Part shown: positions 14,767 through 22,190 of the stretch, in pieces
Numbering within the stretch: the first letter of the stretch is position 1
Layout: each line of letters opens with the position of its first letter
Origin: a virus
Reading direction: 5' to 3' (one strand)
DNA length: 53,309 nucleotides
Virus record (IMG/VR): IMGVR_UViG_3300042294_003214
Location: 1-53,309 of that record
Translations under genes and position numbers: made by a program
Notes under the pieces: generated by a model
What the model was told of the DNA's origin: nothing
The model's database searches: none
Seen by the model: only the letters and a program-made list of their open reading frames with translations

Positions 14767-15348
14767 TTAAATTGTTTTCACGATAGATTCTGTCATTCCT
14801 TCCCACTTTCTGATTTGGCGTTTTGGGATTGTAAATTCAAATTCACCAATCTCATCAACACGATTCAAGTAATCTTGACGGAAACGTTCAACCTCAGACC
14901 TGTCTTTGATGTATTCCATCTTCATGTGTCTTGCACATGTCTTACCCATTTTGGTTAACATTGAGAACTCATCGGTCAATTCACGTCCACAACACACACA
15001 AAGGTTACCACGTTTAACGGTCATCTTACCTGAGAACTTGATTGCCTTTGGACTAACAGACAATAAACGGGTGATGTCAATCAATACAGGATTAAATTCC
15101 AATCCGTAGGTTTCTTTCAAGTCTTGACCAACATTACGACCGATAATCAAAGTCTCACCTGGAGTTGGCCAATTCATCTGAACGGTTCTTTCGTTCTCTT
15201 CTCTTTGGAAGATGTTAACAACCGCTTCTTCTTGTCTTGGAGTTAATTTACCATACTTATTGATGGTATCTTTCATTTTCGCAATGAAAGAATTTTTTCC
15301 TGTGTAGTTTTGAACTTTTTCGATTGTGGTGGTATCTGTATTTGTCAT
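14767..15348 (-). CDS. Zinc-finger protein resembling DUF6011-type proteins
   Basis: 193 residues from the ATG at 15348, since the -7 element of its promoter covers the farther upstream in-frame start. Residues near 120-145 read CVCCGRELTDEFSMLTKMGK with TCARH after it, a four-ligand zinc knuckle like the C..CGr.LtD..S...G..Ca motif common in phage proteins. The N-terminal part has YGKLTPRQEEAVVNIF, also frequent in such proteins. It may bind nucleic acid. Promoter and first 30 nt are nearly identical to those of the gene at 16800. Confidence 0.75.
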   Translation of the reverse strand: MTNTDTTTIEKVQNYTGKNSFIAKMKDTINKYGKLTPRQEEAVVNIFQREENERTVQMNWPTPGETLIIGRNVGQDLKETYGLEFNPVLIDITRLLSVSPKAIKFSGKMTVKRGNLCVCCGRELTDEFSMLTKMGKTCARHMKMEYIKDRSEVERFRQDYLNRVDEIGEFEFTIPKRQIRKWEGMTESIVKTI

Positions 15349-15369
15349 ATCTTTATCGTTTTGTGAATA

Positions 15370-15400
15370 CAAAGATACAACTTAAATCGGAACTACCAAA
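15370..15400 (-). promoter_or_regulatory. Bacteroidetes-type promoter, copy 1
   Basis: Minus strand TTTG (15400-15397), 19 nt, TATCTTTG (15377-15370). The promoter and the leader through the ATG at 15348 are nearly the same as at 16800-16852, so one was copied from the other. Confidence 0.85.
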
Positions 15401-15406
15401 CAATTT

Positions 15407-15952
15407 TTAATATTCCACCCAATTTTTTTTATAATCTTTGTTGGTTACACAAAATCTAGCATATTCATTAATCTGAGGGTATCCAGTATTATAATATCCA
15501 CATATTAACCCCCAATCATTATATTGTTTACGTAGTTTATGTAACAGTTTCATTGATAGTTGAACATTCAGGTCAATGTTATGTAATAGTTCCTTTTGAG
15601 TAATGTTCCTACCACTGATGTAATTTGCTGTTTTTGGCATAATCTGCATTGGCCCTTTAGCTCCAGCAAATGATGTTAACTTCCCATGGTAATCCCAATC
15701 AAATGGTCCTTGATACCTTGTTTCAAGGAAGGCAATATTGTATGCAATATATTTTGGGATTTTATATTCATTAGAATATTTCTCAATTGAAGTATAAACC
15801 TGAAGACTGTATGGTGAGTTTGGGTTACCTCCAATGTTTTCAAGTTTATAACCTTCGTTTGGTCTTGTTAATCCCACCAAATTAAAAGCTGCAAGGATTA
15901 CCATAACGGCAAACAACAAATAGAAATATTTTAGTCCATTCTTTACCATCAA
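15407..15952 (-). CDS. Membrane-anchored lytic transglycosylase
   Basis: 181 residues. Residues 8-28 are a membrane helix (YFYLLFAVMVILAAFNLVGL). The SLT-type domain follows: YIAYNIAFLETRYQGP with the catalytic Glu, AGAKGPMQIMPKTAN (the family's G.mQimP block), and GYYNTGYPQINEYARF near the end. It cleaves the glycan strands of peptidoglycan in the periplasm, for lysis or for a virion or conjugation-like entry step. Overlaps the membrane protein gene upstream by 4 nt. Confidence 0.85.
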   Translation of the reverse strand: MMVKNGLKYFYLLFAVMVILAAFNLVGLTRPNEGYKLENIGGNPNSPYSLQVYTSIEKYSNEYKIPKYIAYNIAFLETRYQGPFDWDYHGKLTSFAGAKGPMQIMPKTANYISGRNITQKELLHNIDLNVQLSMKLLHKLRKQYNDWGLICGYYNTGYPQINEYARFCVTNKDYKKNWVEY

Positions 15953-16272
15953 TTAGAAGGTGTTTTAGGTGATGATGCTTGACCCCAAATGTTTTTTGCG
16001 TACAAATTAAAAATCATGTACCCAACAGAATCTTGATAAATGGTATATGAACCATCTTTCTTTCTGATAACCAATAGATTATTGTTTTCATCAATTGCAA
16101 GTTTAACCTCATCTTTTTTAACAGAAACAACTGGTGTTTGTTTTGTGTAGTTTACTTTAATGTAATTGTAGTAGTATCCGATTGACCCTCCCGCCACAAA
16201 ACTAAGAGAGATTACGGTATAAAACGATAATTGTTTTAGTGCGGTTTTTAATTTTTCTTTAATATTTTCCAT
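15949..16272 (-). CDS. Small single-pass membrane protein
   Basis: 107 residues with one membrane helix near 16-37 (FYTVISLSFVAGGSIGYYYN) and a soluble outer part of beta type (NLLVIRKKDGSYTIYQDSVG). It is translationally coupled to the transglycosylase, so it probably works with it at the cell envelope. No known family. Confidence 0.7.
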   Translation of the reverse strand: MENIKEKLKTALKQLSFYTVISLSFVAGGSIGYYYNYIKVNYTKQTPVVSVKKDEVKLAIDENNNLLVIRKKDGSYTIYQDSVGYMIFNLYAKNIWGQASSPKTPSN

Positions 16273-16287
16273 ATGTTAATTATAAGA

Positions 16288-16318
16288 AATCCCCCTTGAC
16301 CAATCAAGGGGGATTTTA
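16288..16318 (-). terminator. Rho-independent terminator
   Basis: AAATCCCCCTTGA and TCAAGGGGGATTT pair perfectly around a 4-nt loop. It follows the stop of the 159-residue gene on the minus strand and separates it from the membrane protein gene. Confidence 0.85.
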
Positions 16319-16320
16319 TT

Positions 16321-16800
16321 TTAGTTTTGAGTGAAGGCTTTGTCCGCCCATGTTTTGGCTCCCATTTTTTCCCATATCTTTGAATCGCACATATCAGGGA
16401 ATGACTTTCTCATGTTTCCAACCGTCAAAACATCCAAGAATGATTTATCGATTGAATACCATTTGTTTCCTTTGGTTGTTAAAACATTGTGCCAAAGTTC
16501 AACACCATTTTTATAAACACATTTAACCTGAATATTCACCAAAGAGTTTTTCTTATATGCTGTGATTACACTACGAGGAGTTCCTTTGATGTCATGAATA
16601 TTTATAAAACCAGCATTACATTTTCCAGCAATACGGAATTCATATTCCTGATTTAAGTCTTTAATATTATTAGAGACCATTACAGATATTTTCTTATCAT
16701 CGATATTCGTTTCAAAAGATCCATAAAATACGTCTCCCGCCAAAATACCTTCAGTTAATTTGATGATGTTTTTTTCTGTTGCTGTGTTTGTAGTTGTCAT
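16321..16800 (-). CDS. Hypothetical protein
   Basis: 159 residues from the ATG at 16800; an in-frame upstream start would lie inside the promoter. The first residues (MTTTNTATEKN) resemble those of the 193-residue zinc protein because the promoter and gene start were duplicated together. The body is beta-rich (DVFYGSFETNIDDKKISVMV, LVNIQVKCVYKNGVELWHNV) and ends WADKAFTQN. It could be an OB- or jelly-roll-like binding domain, but I recognise no family. Followed directly by a terminator. Confidence 0.7.
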   Translation of the reverse strand: MTTTNTATEKNIIKLTEGILAGDVFYGSFETNIDDKKISVMVSNNIKDLNQEYEFRIAGKCNAGFINIHDIKGTPRSVITAYKKNSLVNIQVKCVYKNGVELWHNVLTTKGNKWYSIDKSFLDVLTVGNMRKSFPDMCDSKIWEKMGAKTWADKAFTQN

Positions 16801-16821
16801 ATCTTTATCGTTTTGTGAATA

Positions 16822-16852
16822 CAAAGATACAATTTAAATCGGAACTACCAAA
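16822..16852 (-). promoter_or_regulatory. Bacteroidetes-type promoter, copy 2
   Basis: Minus strand TTTG (16852-16849), 19 nt, TATCTTTG (16829-16822). Nearly identical to copy 1 at 15370-15400. Confidence 0.85.
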
Positions 16853-17086
16853 TTATTTTTTACAAATATTTTCTTGGAAACAAAATTGTCCAACACCTTC
16901 AATATATCCATACCTCATATCAATATGTGTGTCCTCTGTGTAGGGTGATTCAAGACCGCACTGAATACATTTATCATACTTTAAGTTAGAATATTCATGA
17001 TATTTTTTTCTAATGTAATTACCCAACTCATAATTATTCGGATGATTCTTGATATCTTCTTCAGTTATTGTTATTTTAAAGTCCAT
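16853..17086 (-). CDS. Small Cys-rich protein with tag-like start
   Basis: 77 residues. Starts MDFKITITEEDIKNHPNNYE, which resembles the leader family and has an ITE site. The C-terminal half has KCIQCGLESPY, THIDMRYGYIEGVGQFCF and a final Cys, which may form a zinc knuckle. Its stop abuts the promoter of the next gene. A TATATTTATTATG box occurs about 20 nt before the ATG. Confidence 0.65.
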   Translation of the reverse strand: MDFKITITEEDIKNHPNNYELGNYIRKKYHEYSNLKYDKCIQCGLESPYTEDTHIDMRYGYIEGVGQFCFQENICKK

Positions 17087-17151
17087 AATTGTTTTAACTT
17101 ACATAATAAATATATATAATCATTTTTACAAATCAAATCTATTTATTACAT

Positions 17152-17559
17152 ATGAGTTTAGATTTTAAAAAAGAATCAGTCCTTGCTGAAAAATTGAAGT
17201 ACCTTTATAAAGCGGAACTACAACAAAAGAAATGCATTGTAAAAGAAATGGATGTAGAATTTGAAACCATGGAAAATACTGATGGCGTTAGAATAATAGA
17301 ACGAGTGAATATTGACATGGATTTTGAATATGAAGGTGCACTTGATGGATATGAACCACATATTTTTACCTCAGACCTTAATAGATTGTTTGAAACTGTT
17401 AGAGGTGTTATTACACAATATACCCCAACTCAAGAAGGAAAGTTAAAATCAGGTGATGATAATGTTTATGTATCAGATGTAATGATATTTAAAATAAATT
17501 ACGAACTTGAAAATGTTCACACATTCTCAGTATCTCTTAGCATAACATACCCTAGTTAA
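17152..17559 (+). CDS. Hypothetical protein
   Basis: 135 residues. Helical, basic start (ADFKKESVLAEKLKYLYKAE-like) and an acidic beta-rich remainder (NIDMDFEYEGALDGYEP, VMIFKINYELENVHTFSVSL). A CTATTTATT box lies upstream. The gene at 17561 starts 1 nt after its stop. Unknown function. Confidence 0.65.
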   Translation: MSLDFKKESVLAEKLKYLYKAELQQKKCIVKEMDVEFETMENTDGVRIIERVNIDMDFEYEGALDGYEPHIFTSDLNRLFETVRGVITQYTPTQEGKLKSGDDNVYVSDVMIFKINYELENVHTFSVSLSITYPS

Positions 17560-17560
17560 T

Positions 17561-18418
17561 ATGAACGAGAAATTACAAAGGCTATCAACCAAAATGGTTG
17601 GACTATTTTCTGAGGACTTTAAAAACGCTCAAGATTGTTATATCCGTTTTAATAATGTATATAAACAACAATTTGAGTATTTCCAAAACTTTGACCCTTC
17701 AAACATACTTAAATTAGTTTTATACATATATTCACTTAAAAACACAGGTAACTTTAAATTGGCTGAAAATATATTAAATAAATCAGGTTTTGCTTCCTTA
17801 TTTATTATGGAGCCAGATTATTATCAAGCAAAATGCGATGAGTGCGGCGGCGATAGTTCACTTCGTTGTGGTTATTGTGGCGGAGAAGGAAGTATTGAAT
17901 GCAATAAATGTATTGGTAATGGAACGGTTAATTGTGAAACCTGTAATGGAGATGGGAGAATTGAAGTGGATGGTGAGGATAATGAATACGTAGACTGTGA
18001 TTATTGTTATGGTAGTGGTGAAATTGGTTGTGACGAATGTGGTGGTAGCGGTAATGAATATTGTGAAAACTGTGATGGACGTGGGACTGAAGACTGTTCA
18101 ACTTGTGACGGTGACGGACAGGTAGAAACAAATGAACATGAATACAAATATTATTTTATAATTACTTGGAATAGTTTTATTAAGGACAAATGCGAACTTG
18201 AATCAGGTACAATGACACCAGCACTTTCAGAATACGATTTTGACCGTCTAAGTGATGAATATATTGTATTAGGTTATGATGAAAAACATTCTGAGTTTCG
18301 TTCTGCAGTCCTACCTAATGACGTTTATTGCGCAAACTATGAAGATGAGCCAAAACTATATAAAAGTTATTATCGTATTTGGATGGATAACGATGGATTA
18401 GAAAAATACACACTATAA
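17561..18418 (+). CDS. Protein with DnaJ-like CxxCxGxG zinc-finger array
   Basis: 285 residues. A helical N-terminal domain (1-85) leads into a Cys/Gly-rich stretch at about 90-190 with repeated CxxCxGxG-like units: CDECGGDSSLRC, CGYCGGEGSIEC, CETCNGDGR, CDYCYGSGEIGC, CDECGGSGNEYC, CSTCDGDGQ. That is about twice the four units of DnaJ. There is no J domain (no HPD). It may act as a holdase or redox chaperone, or bind unfolded virion proteins. The C-terminal domain is unknown. It overlaps the next ATG. Confidence 0.8.
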   Translation: MNEKLQRLSTKMVGLFSEDFKNAQDCYIRFNNVYKQQFEYFQNFDPSNILKLVLYIYSLKNTGNFKLAENILNKSGFASLFIMEPDYYQAKCDECGGDSSLRCGYCGGEGSIECNKCIGNGTVNCETCNGDGRIEVDGEDNEYVDCDYCYGSGEIGCDECGGSGNEYCENCDGRGTEDCSTCDGDGQVETNEHEYKYYFIITWNSFIKDKCELESGTMTPALSEYDFDRLSDEYIVLGYDEKHSEFRSAVLPNDVYCANYEDEPKLYKSYYRIWMDNDGLEKYTL

Positions 18419-18921
18419 TGTCAGATTTAAAAACATTTCTTAAAGTAGCACAAAAGTTGGGTTATCCTAATCCATCACCCAATTCATTGGTAATTGCCAA
18501 CTCAATTAACTATAACCTTAATAATTTTATAGAAGATTTAATATTAGAAGTAGGTCAAGAAAGAGCAAATGAATTTGTTAACAAGACTTTTTCATCGTTA
18601 GGTGCCACTTATTCACCTGGAATTAAAATAGATTTAAGTGACAGGGTTGGTGAGACTGGTTCATATATCTATCTAATCATCAACGGATTTGATTTTGTTG
18701 AGGGTGATGAAGAATATAAAGAAGTATGGATACATTATACTTGGGGTGATTCCATGTTAATTCATGATGGTGAAGAAAAAACTTTAGACGACATATATGA
18801 TGAAGTTGACTTAGGTACAATGGGTGAATATGGTGAATTTATGGACGATATTCAATACGAATGTATATCTCAAATATTCAAAAAAACAGGATTAATAATC
18901 CACTTTGATTCTCAGATATAA
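18418..18921 (+). CDS. Hypothetical acidic protein
   Basis: 167 residues, start overlapping the last base of the preceding stop. Mostly acidic and alpha/beta, for example GSYIYLIINGFDFVEGDEEY, VWIHYTWGDSMLIHDG, then a very acidic DDIYDEVDLGTMGEYGEF. It may partner with the CxxCxGxG protein. No family recognised. Confidence 0.65.
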   Translation: MSDLKTFLKVAQKLGYPNPSPNSLVIANSINYNLNNFIEDLILEVGQERANEFVNKTFSSLGATYSPGIKIDLSDRVGETGSYIYLIINGFDFVEGDEEYKEVWIHYTWGDSMLIHDGEEKTLDDIYDEVDLGTMGEYGEFMDDIQYECISQIFKKTGLIIHFDSQI

Positions 18922-18947
18922 AAAAAGAGAGACCGAAGCCTCTCTTT
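18917..18947 (-). terminator. Rho-independent terminator
   Basis: On the minus strand AAAGAGAG, loop GCTTCGGT, CTCTCTTT, then TTTTATAT. The T run lies on the minus side, so it ends the 19605-19004 operon; on the plus side it lacks a T tail. Confidence 0.7.
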
Positions 18948-19003
18948 CAGGGACTGACTGGAATTGTCAGGCGTCCACCACCAAGTTTTAATAAACTTGT
19001 AAA

Positions 19004-19327
19004 CTATCTTTCAACACTCAATCTCTCTCTTTTAATTACAGAATTTACTAACTCTTCAACTTTGTTTGCATCCATGTATGGAATTACATCGTCGGTTGCT
19101 TCAGGATAAAAAAATCTTGTGACAAAATCATTTGACTTTCTATCAAATATTGCAACTTCAAAAGTTTTTTCAAAATCACCATACAAACCTCGGTCTCCAC
19201 CAACAATAGAAAATTCAATTTCTTTGTTTCCAAAACGAGACATTCTACCTTTACCACCACCAATACCTAAATACTCTGACATTGGGTGTGGTTTAGACCA
19301 TTTCTTTACATCTTCAATCGTTATCAT
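19004..19327 (-). CDS. Hypothetical protein
   Basis: 107 residues, starting MITIEDVKKWSKPHPMSEYL, then a Gly-rich GIGGGKGRMSRFGNKEIEFS and IVGGDRGLYGDFEKTFEVAIF. Overlaps the upstream gene by 4 nt. Might be a small beta-barrel binding protein. Not recognised. About 50 nt of noncoding DNA separate it from the terminator. Confidence 0.65.
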   Translation of the reverse strand: MITIEDVKKWSKPHPMSEYLGIGGGKGRMSRFGNKEIEFSIVGGDRGLYGDFEKTFEVAIFDRKSNDFVTRFFYPEATDDVIPYMDANKVEELVNSVIKRERLSVER

Positions 19328-19605
19328 TTTGTTTCTAATGCCTCCATTTTAGATTTGGCAACCAAATGCTCTGCTAACGTATATATATCTATTTTTGTTG
19401 TGATAATTGAACTAACCAAATGTTTGTAAGGAATGTGAATAAGAAAATCATAACCATTAAAGAAAGTTAAATCATTCTTTAACTCAATACAACCTTGTAT
19501 CATTTTTAAGAACAACTTAAATTGGGTGGCATTTACAAATGTTTCATCTAATAATACACCAAATGTTTCATGCTGAATTTTAATGTTATGTGATATTGTG
19601 TTCAT
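19324..19605 (-). CDS. Hypothetical protein
   Basis: 93 residues from the ATG at 19605. An in-frame upstream start overlaps the promoter, so it is rejected. MNTISHNIKIQHETFGVLLD begins a small alpha/beta protein with FKLFLKMIQGCIELKNDLTF. First gene of a two-gene unit with a strong host-type promoter, coupled to the 107-residue gene by ATGA-type overlap. Unknown function. Confidence 0.68.
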   Translation of the reverse strand: MNTISHNIKIQHETFGVLLDETFVNATQFKLFLKMIQGCIELKNDLTFFNGYDFLIHIPYKHLVSSIITTKIDIYTLAEHLVAKSKMEALETK

Positions 19606-19625
19606 ATTCTTTCTTATTAACAATA

Positions 19626-19657
19626 CAAAGATATTGAAATTATTATAACAAACCAAA
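19626..19657 (-). promoter_or_regulatory. Bacteroidetes-type promoter
   Basis: Minus strand TTTG (19657-19654), 20 nt, TATCTTTG (19633-19626), directly downstream of the ncRNA terminator. It restarts transcription for the two small genes. Confidence 0.82.
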
Positions 19658-19669
19658 TTATTTTTAAAT

Positions 19670-19700
19670 AAAAAAACCCCACCTGAATTAACAGATGAGG
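19670..19700 (-). terminator. Rho-independent terminator of the ncRNA unit
   Basis: Minus strand CCTCATCTG, loop TTAATT, CAGGTGGGG (9 bp with three G-U pairs), then seven T. No protein gene lies upstream on this strand as far as 21146, so this terminator must serve the RNA transcript from the promoters at 20672-21059. Confidence 0.88.
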
Positions 19701-20666
19701 TTTAGTGGCTAAAAAGGTTGAGATTACACCTATTATTGAGAATCTTTAAAAGGATTATTAGTTCCCTTTATATCCACATCCTTTTGGGATGTAATCCTCA
19801 TCGCCGATTGGTTAGACCAATCACTCCTAAAGGTTTTAACTACTCTTTCATTACTCAACTCTCTTTAACCTTGCGAGCTAACTCAGGGTTCGACCCCTTA
19901 GAGGTTTTTGGTAAAAATACACATCAACTTGCAGTCTCAGTGTGCCATGGACAACCCATGACTATGTAGGCGACTTTCATCAAAACCTGATGGACACTTG
20001 TGCTTGATATTTTAATTAATTATTACATTAACATATGTATATTAAGGTTTGTGTCGTGGATGATAGAAGTAGTGGTCCACCGTAAGCTCCGTTATCTTTT
20101 GAACAACAGAATACTAAACTACTCCCTGAGATGTCCCCACCTCCATATGTCAAGTTTACTTCAAACTAAGAACCTTGGTAGATTCAAAGTAGGGATAGTA
20201 ACAGCACCACCTGTACTCTATCATACCTTTCGGTTTTAAGTCCACTTTCGTATTGGAATTCGCAATGATGAGATTGGAGGTCTCACTTTTTACAATATCC
20301 CTACGAGTTATTCTTATTGATGTTCCCATCTCAACCAAACGACCCACATCGCTTGGTCATCTCAACTCTTCATCTACAGTGTTACCCTCGATTACTAAAG
20401 CAAAGATGATATCTCGCCTGTATACTCGAGCTCCGTTACCGAAGCCGCAATCCTGTTAACACAACAGGTTCACTTTATCCCACTTTCATGGTTTATTTAA
20501 CGACCATATACGGCCGATTACCTTTATCAGATTAAATGTCTCATAATCAACCCGAAGGTCTCATAATAAACTACTGAACGGATAAATATTTTATATTCAA
20601 AGAACGAATTTCAATTTTAGAAAAGGAAACCATAGTTTTACAACAACGTCAACCTTTTCGTGATTG
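19676..20666 (-). ncRNA. Large structured noncoding RNA candidate
   Basis: A protein-free tract of about 1 kb between promoter P1 and the terminator. GC is 43-47% in the lines I counted, well above coding DNA. Stems seen: GAAAAGG/CCTTTTC near the 5' end (20620-20659), CCTGTT/AACAGG (20452-20468), ACCAA/TTGGT (20334-20357), a long-range 9-bp GTAGGGATA/TATCCCTAC (20189-20197 with 20296-20304), GATTGGT/ACCAATC (19806-19822) and ACATCC/GGATGT (19776-19792). Size, phage setting and the linked tRNA recall the ornate GOLLD and ROOL RNAs. Class membership is not shown. Short ORFs inside use codons unlike the genome. Confidence 0.7.
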
Positions 20667-20671
20667 TTTCA

Positions 20672-20703
20672 CAAAGGTAAGATAAACTTTTCAATTTATC
20701 AAA
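20672..20703 (-). promoter_or_regulatory. Promoter P1 of the tRNA/ncRNA unit
   Basis: Minus strand TTTG (20703-20700), 20 nt, TACCTTTG (20679-20672). It is framed by inverted arms TTTCACAAA and TTTGTGAAA. Expected start near 20666, immediately before the ncRNA. Confidence 0.85.
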
Positions 20704-20786
20704 CTTTTTGTGAAAGTTTTTTTAACAACCTAACTCTATTAATTACCGATAGTGAGATTTGAATTCGGTGATTGTTAAATGTTTCA

Positions 20787-20818
20787 CAAAGGTAAGATAA
20801 ACTTTTTAATTTGTCAAA
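20787..20818 (-). promoter_or_regulatory. Promoter P2 of the tRNA/ncRNA unit
   Basis: Minus strand TTTG (20818-20815), 20 nt, TACCTTTG (20794-20787). Nearly the same 50-bp sequence as P1, including the inverted arms. It lies between the tRNA and P1. Confidence 0.85.
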
Positions 20819-20840
20819 CTTTTTGTGAAGTTTTTTTTTG

Positions 20841-20913
<73 letters not shown>

Positions 20914-20951
20914 ATATATCTTAAGTAAAAGAACTTTCAATTTAAGTCCCA

Positions 20952-20983
20952 CAAAGTTAAAACTATTTTTTCAAATAATCAAA
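20952..20983 (-). promoter_or_regulatory. Promoter P3 upstream of the tRNA
   Basis: Minus strand TTTG (20983-20980), 20 nt, TAACTTTG (20959-20952). The flanking arms are AGTCCCACA and TGTGGGACT, a different sequence from P1/P2 but still exactly complementary. Confidence 0.85.
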
Positions 20984-21027
20984 CATATGTGGGACTTTTT
21001 TGTGAGACTCTCATCTCATTTGTTTCA

Positions 21028-21059
21028 CAAAATTAAAACAAAATTCTCATTTTGTCAAA
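21028..21059 (-). promoter_or_regulatory. Promoter P4 upstream of the tRNA
   Basis: Minus strand TTTG (21059-21056), 20 nt, TAATTTTG (21035-21028). Flanking arms GTTTCGTAAAA and TTTTGTGAAAC pair with two mismatches. Confidence 0.78.
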
Positions 21060-21145
21060 TTTTATTTTACGAAACTATATTTGTGGGGATGTTTGTCCTT
21101 TCGGACTTGAGATTATAAATATAGTCTACAATATCCAAAAGTCAA

Positions 21146-21565
21146 CTATTTTGAAATAAATTCGAACAATTTATATAAAAAAGTATTAATTTTCATATTT
21201 TTCATGTCGTTTAGGGTAAAATAACCCCAAGCCGTGTGTTCATGACCATCAATAGCCCTTTCCAAATCAGGGGTTAATTGTTTCTCCACATTAATAATAT
21301 AAGTGTACATCAATCCCTTCATTTTGCCACCATCTCTAGTATATCTTGGTATTATCCCCGCAAATTCTAATTCAAAGTTATTTATGTTTATGGCGGTCTC
21401 TTCAAAAAACTCCCTTTTTGCGGATTCCTCAATTTTTTCACTCCCTTCAATTTTACCTGCAGGTATTGACCATTCACCTTGTCCTAATGATTCATCATTC
21501 CTTTTACAGATTAAAAATTTGTCACCGCATTTAACGATAACCCCAACGTATCTTTTAGCATTCAT
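21146..21565 (-). CDS. NUDIX hydrolase
   Basis: 139 residues with a full NUDIX box: the G of GKIEGSEKIE, then E, then KREFFEETAI, matching GX5EX7REUXEEXGU except that the usual Gly before the last hydrophobic residue is Ala. VGVIVKCGDKFLICKRNDES is the typical first strand. Members hydrolyse nucleoside diphosphate derivatives, and phages use them for nucleotide pool cleaning or decapping. Its upstream region, shared with the divergent DUF192 gene, contains ACTATAAATAC, which reads as the late-type box in both directions. Confidence 0.88.
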   Translation of the reverse strand: MNAKRYVGVIVKCGDKFLICKRNDESLGQGEWSIPAGKIEGSEKIEESAKREFFEETAININNFELEFAGIIPRYTRDGGKMKGLMYTYIINVEKQLTPDLERAIDGHEHTAWGYFTLNDMKNMKINTFLYKLFEFISK

Positions 21566-21567
21566 TG

Positions 21568-21575
21568 TATTTATA
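21568..21575 (+). promoter_or_regulatory. TATTTATA box between divergent genes
   Basis: TATTTATA (TATAAATA on the other strand) lies between the NUDIX start at 21565 and the DUF192 ATG at 21579. Only 13 nt separate the start codons, so the box may serve both genes. Role inferred. Confidence 0.4.
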
Positions 21576-21578
21576 GTT

Positions 21579-21926
21579 ATGAGAGTTAAAGTTAATCAAA
21601 ATATTTTTAATATCAAAACCTTAATTGATGAAAAATCAAAATATATCGGCATGATGGGTAAAAAGTTTGACGAAACTTTTGATGGTCTACTATTTTTGAT
21701 GGGTGGTGATAAACAGTGTTTTTGGATGAAAAATTGTATTATTCCTTTAGATATTATTATAATCAAAAATAACGTAATAGTTAATATACACCACAACTGT
21801 CCTCCATGTGAAGGTGATGATTGCCCAAGTTACTGTGGTAATGGTAATATTGTGTTAGAAATTGACGGTGGTTCTTGTGAAAGATTAAGTATTGAGCCAG
21901 GTAATACTGTTGAGTATCTGTTATAA
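21579..21926 (+). CDS. DUF192 family protein
   Basis: 115 residues from the ATG at 21579, chosen because the TATTTATA box is just upstream; the longer open frame overlaps the NUDIX gene. Family marks: KYIGMMGKKFDETFDGLLFL, then QCFWMKNCIIPLDIIII, the hallmark FWMKNT-IPLDI block, then NCPPCEGDDCPSYCG and NIVLEIDGGSCERLSIEPGN, the final AG...G.V part. Usual members are small exported proteins of unknown role; this one lacks a signal peptide and has extra Cys residues. Why a phage carries it is unknown. Confidence 0.85.
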   Translation: MRVKVNQNIFNIKTLIDEKSKYIGMMGKKFDETFDGLLFLMGGDKQCFWMKNCIIPLDIIIIKNNVIVNIHHNCPPCEGDDCPSYCGNGNIVLEIDGGSCERLSIEPGNTVEYLL

Positions 21927-21932
21927 ATGTAT

Positions 21933-22187
21933 TTAAAAATCATGAAGATTTTGATTTTGATCTTTTTTAAAATACTCATTTATTTGGTCATCCCAAGGTT
22001 TATTGATTGCTTTAAGTTTAGTACCAATCTCAAGTAGAATATAATCTGACCAAACACCACCTTCATTAAGTCCATTAGGTGCGAAATAATAATATCCATC
22101 AACATCCAATATAAAATGTCCTATCACATTATTATTTGATTCTACTTTAACTTCGTATAGGCTATCTTTTTGTATTACTTTTAACAT
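21933..22187 (-). CDS. Hypothetical protein
   Basis: 84 residues, MLKVIQKDSLYEVKVESNNN at the start, then YYYFAPNGLNEGGVWSDYIL. A small beta-rich protein with a helical basic end. It ends 6 nt from the convergent DUF192 gene and follows the phosphatase gene closely. Not recognised. Confidence 0.65.
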   Translation of the reverse strand: MLKVIQKDSLYEVKVESNNNVIGHFILDVDGYYYFAPNGLNEGGVWSDYILLEIGTKLKAINKPWDDQINEYFKKDQNQNLHDF

Positions 22188-22190
22188 ATT

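Noticed and set aside
18956-19003. TGAC..GTCA dyad after the hairpin at 18917-18947
   Set aside because: Arms too short and no consistent context.
20156-20347. 63-residue minus-strand ORF, extendable upstream across an in-frame TGA
   Set aside because: It needs a GTG start, its codon use is GC-rich and unlike other genes, and it lies within the structured ncRNA tract. TGA readthrough was considered, but nothing else in the window suggests recoding.
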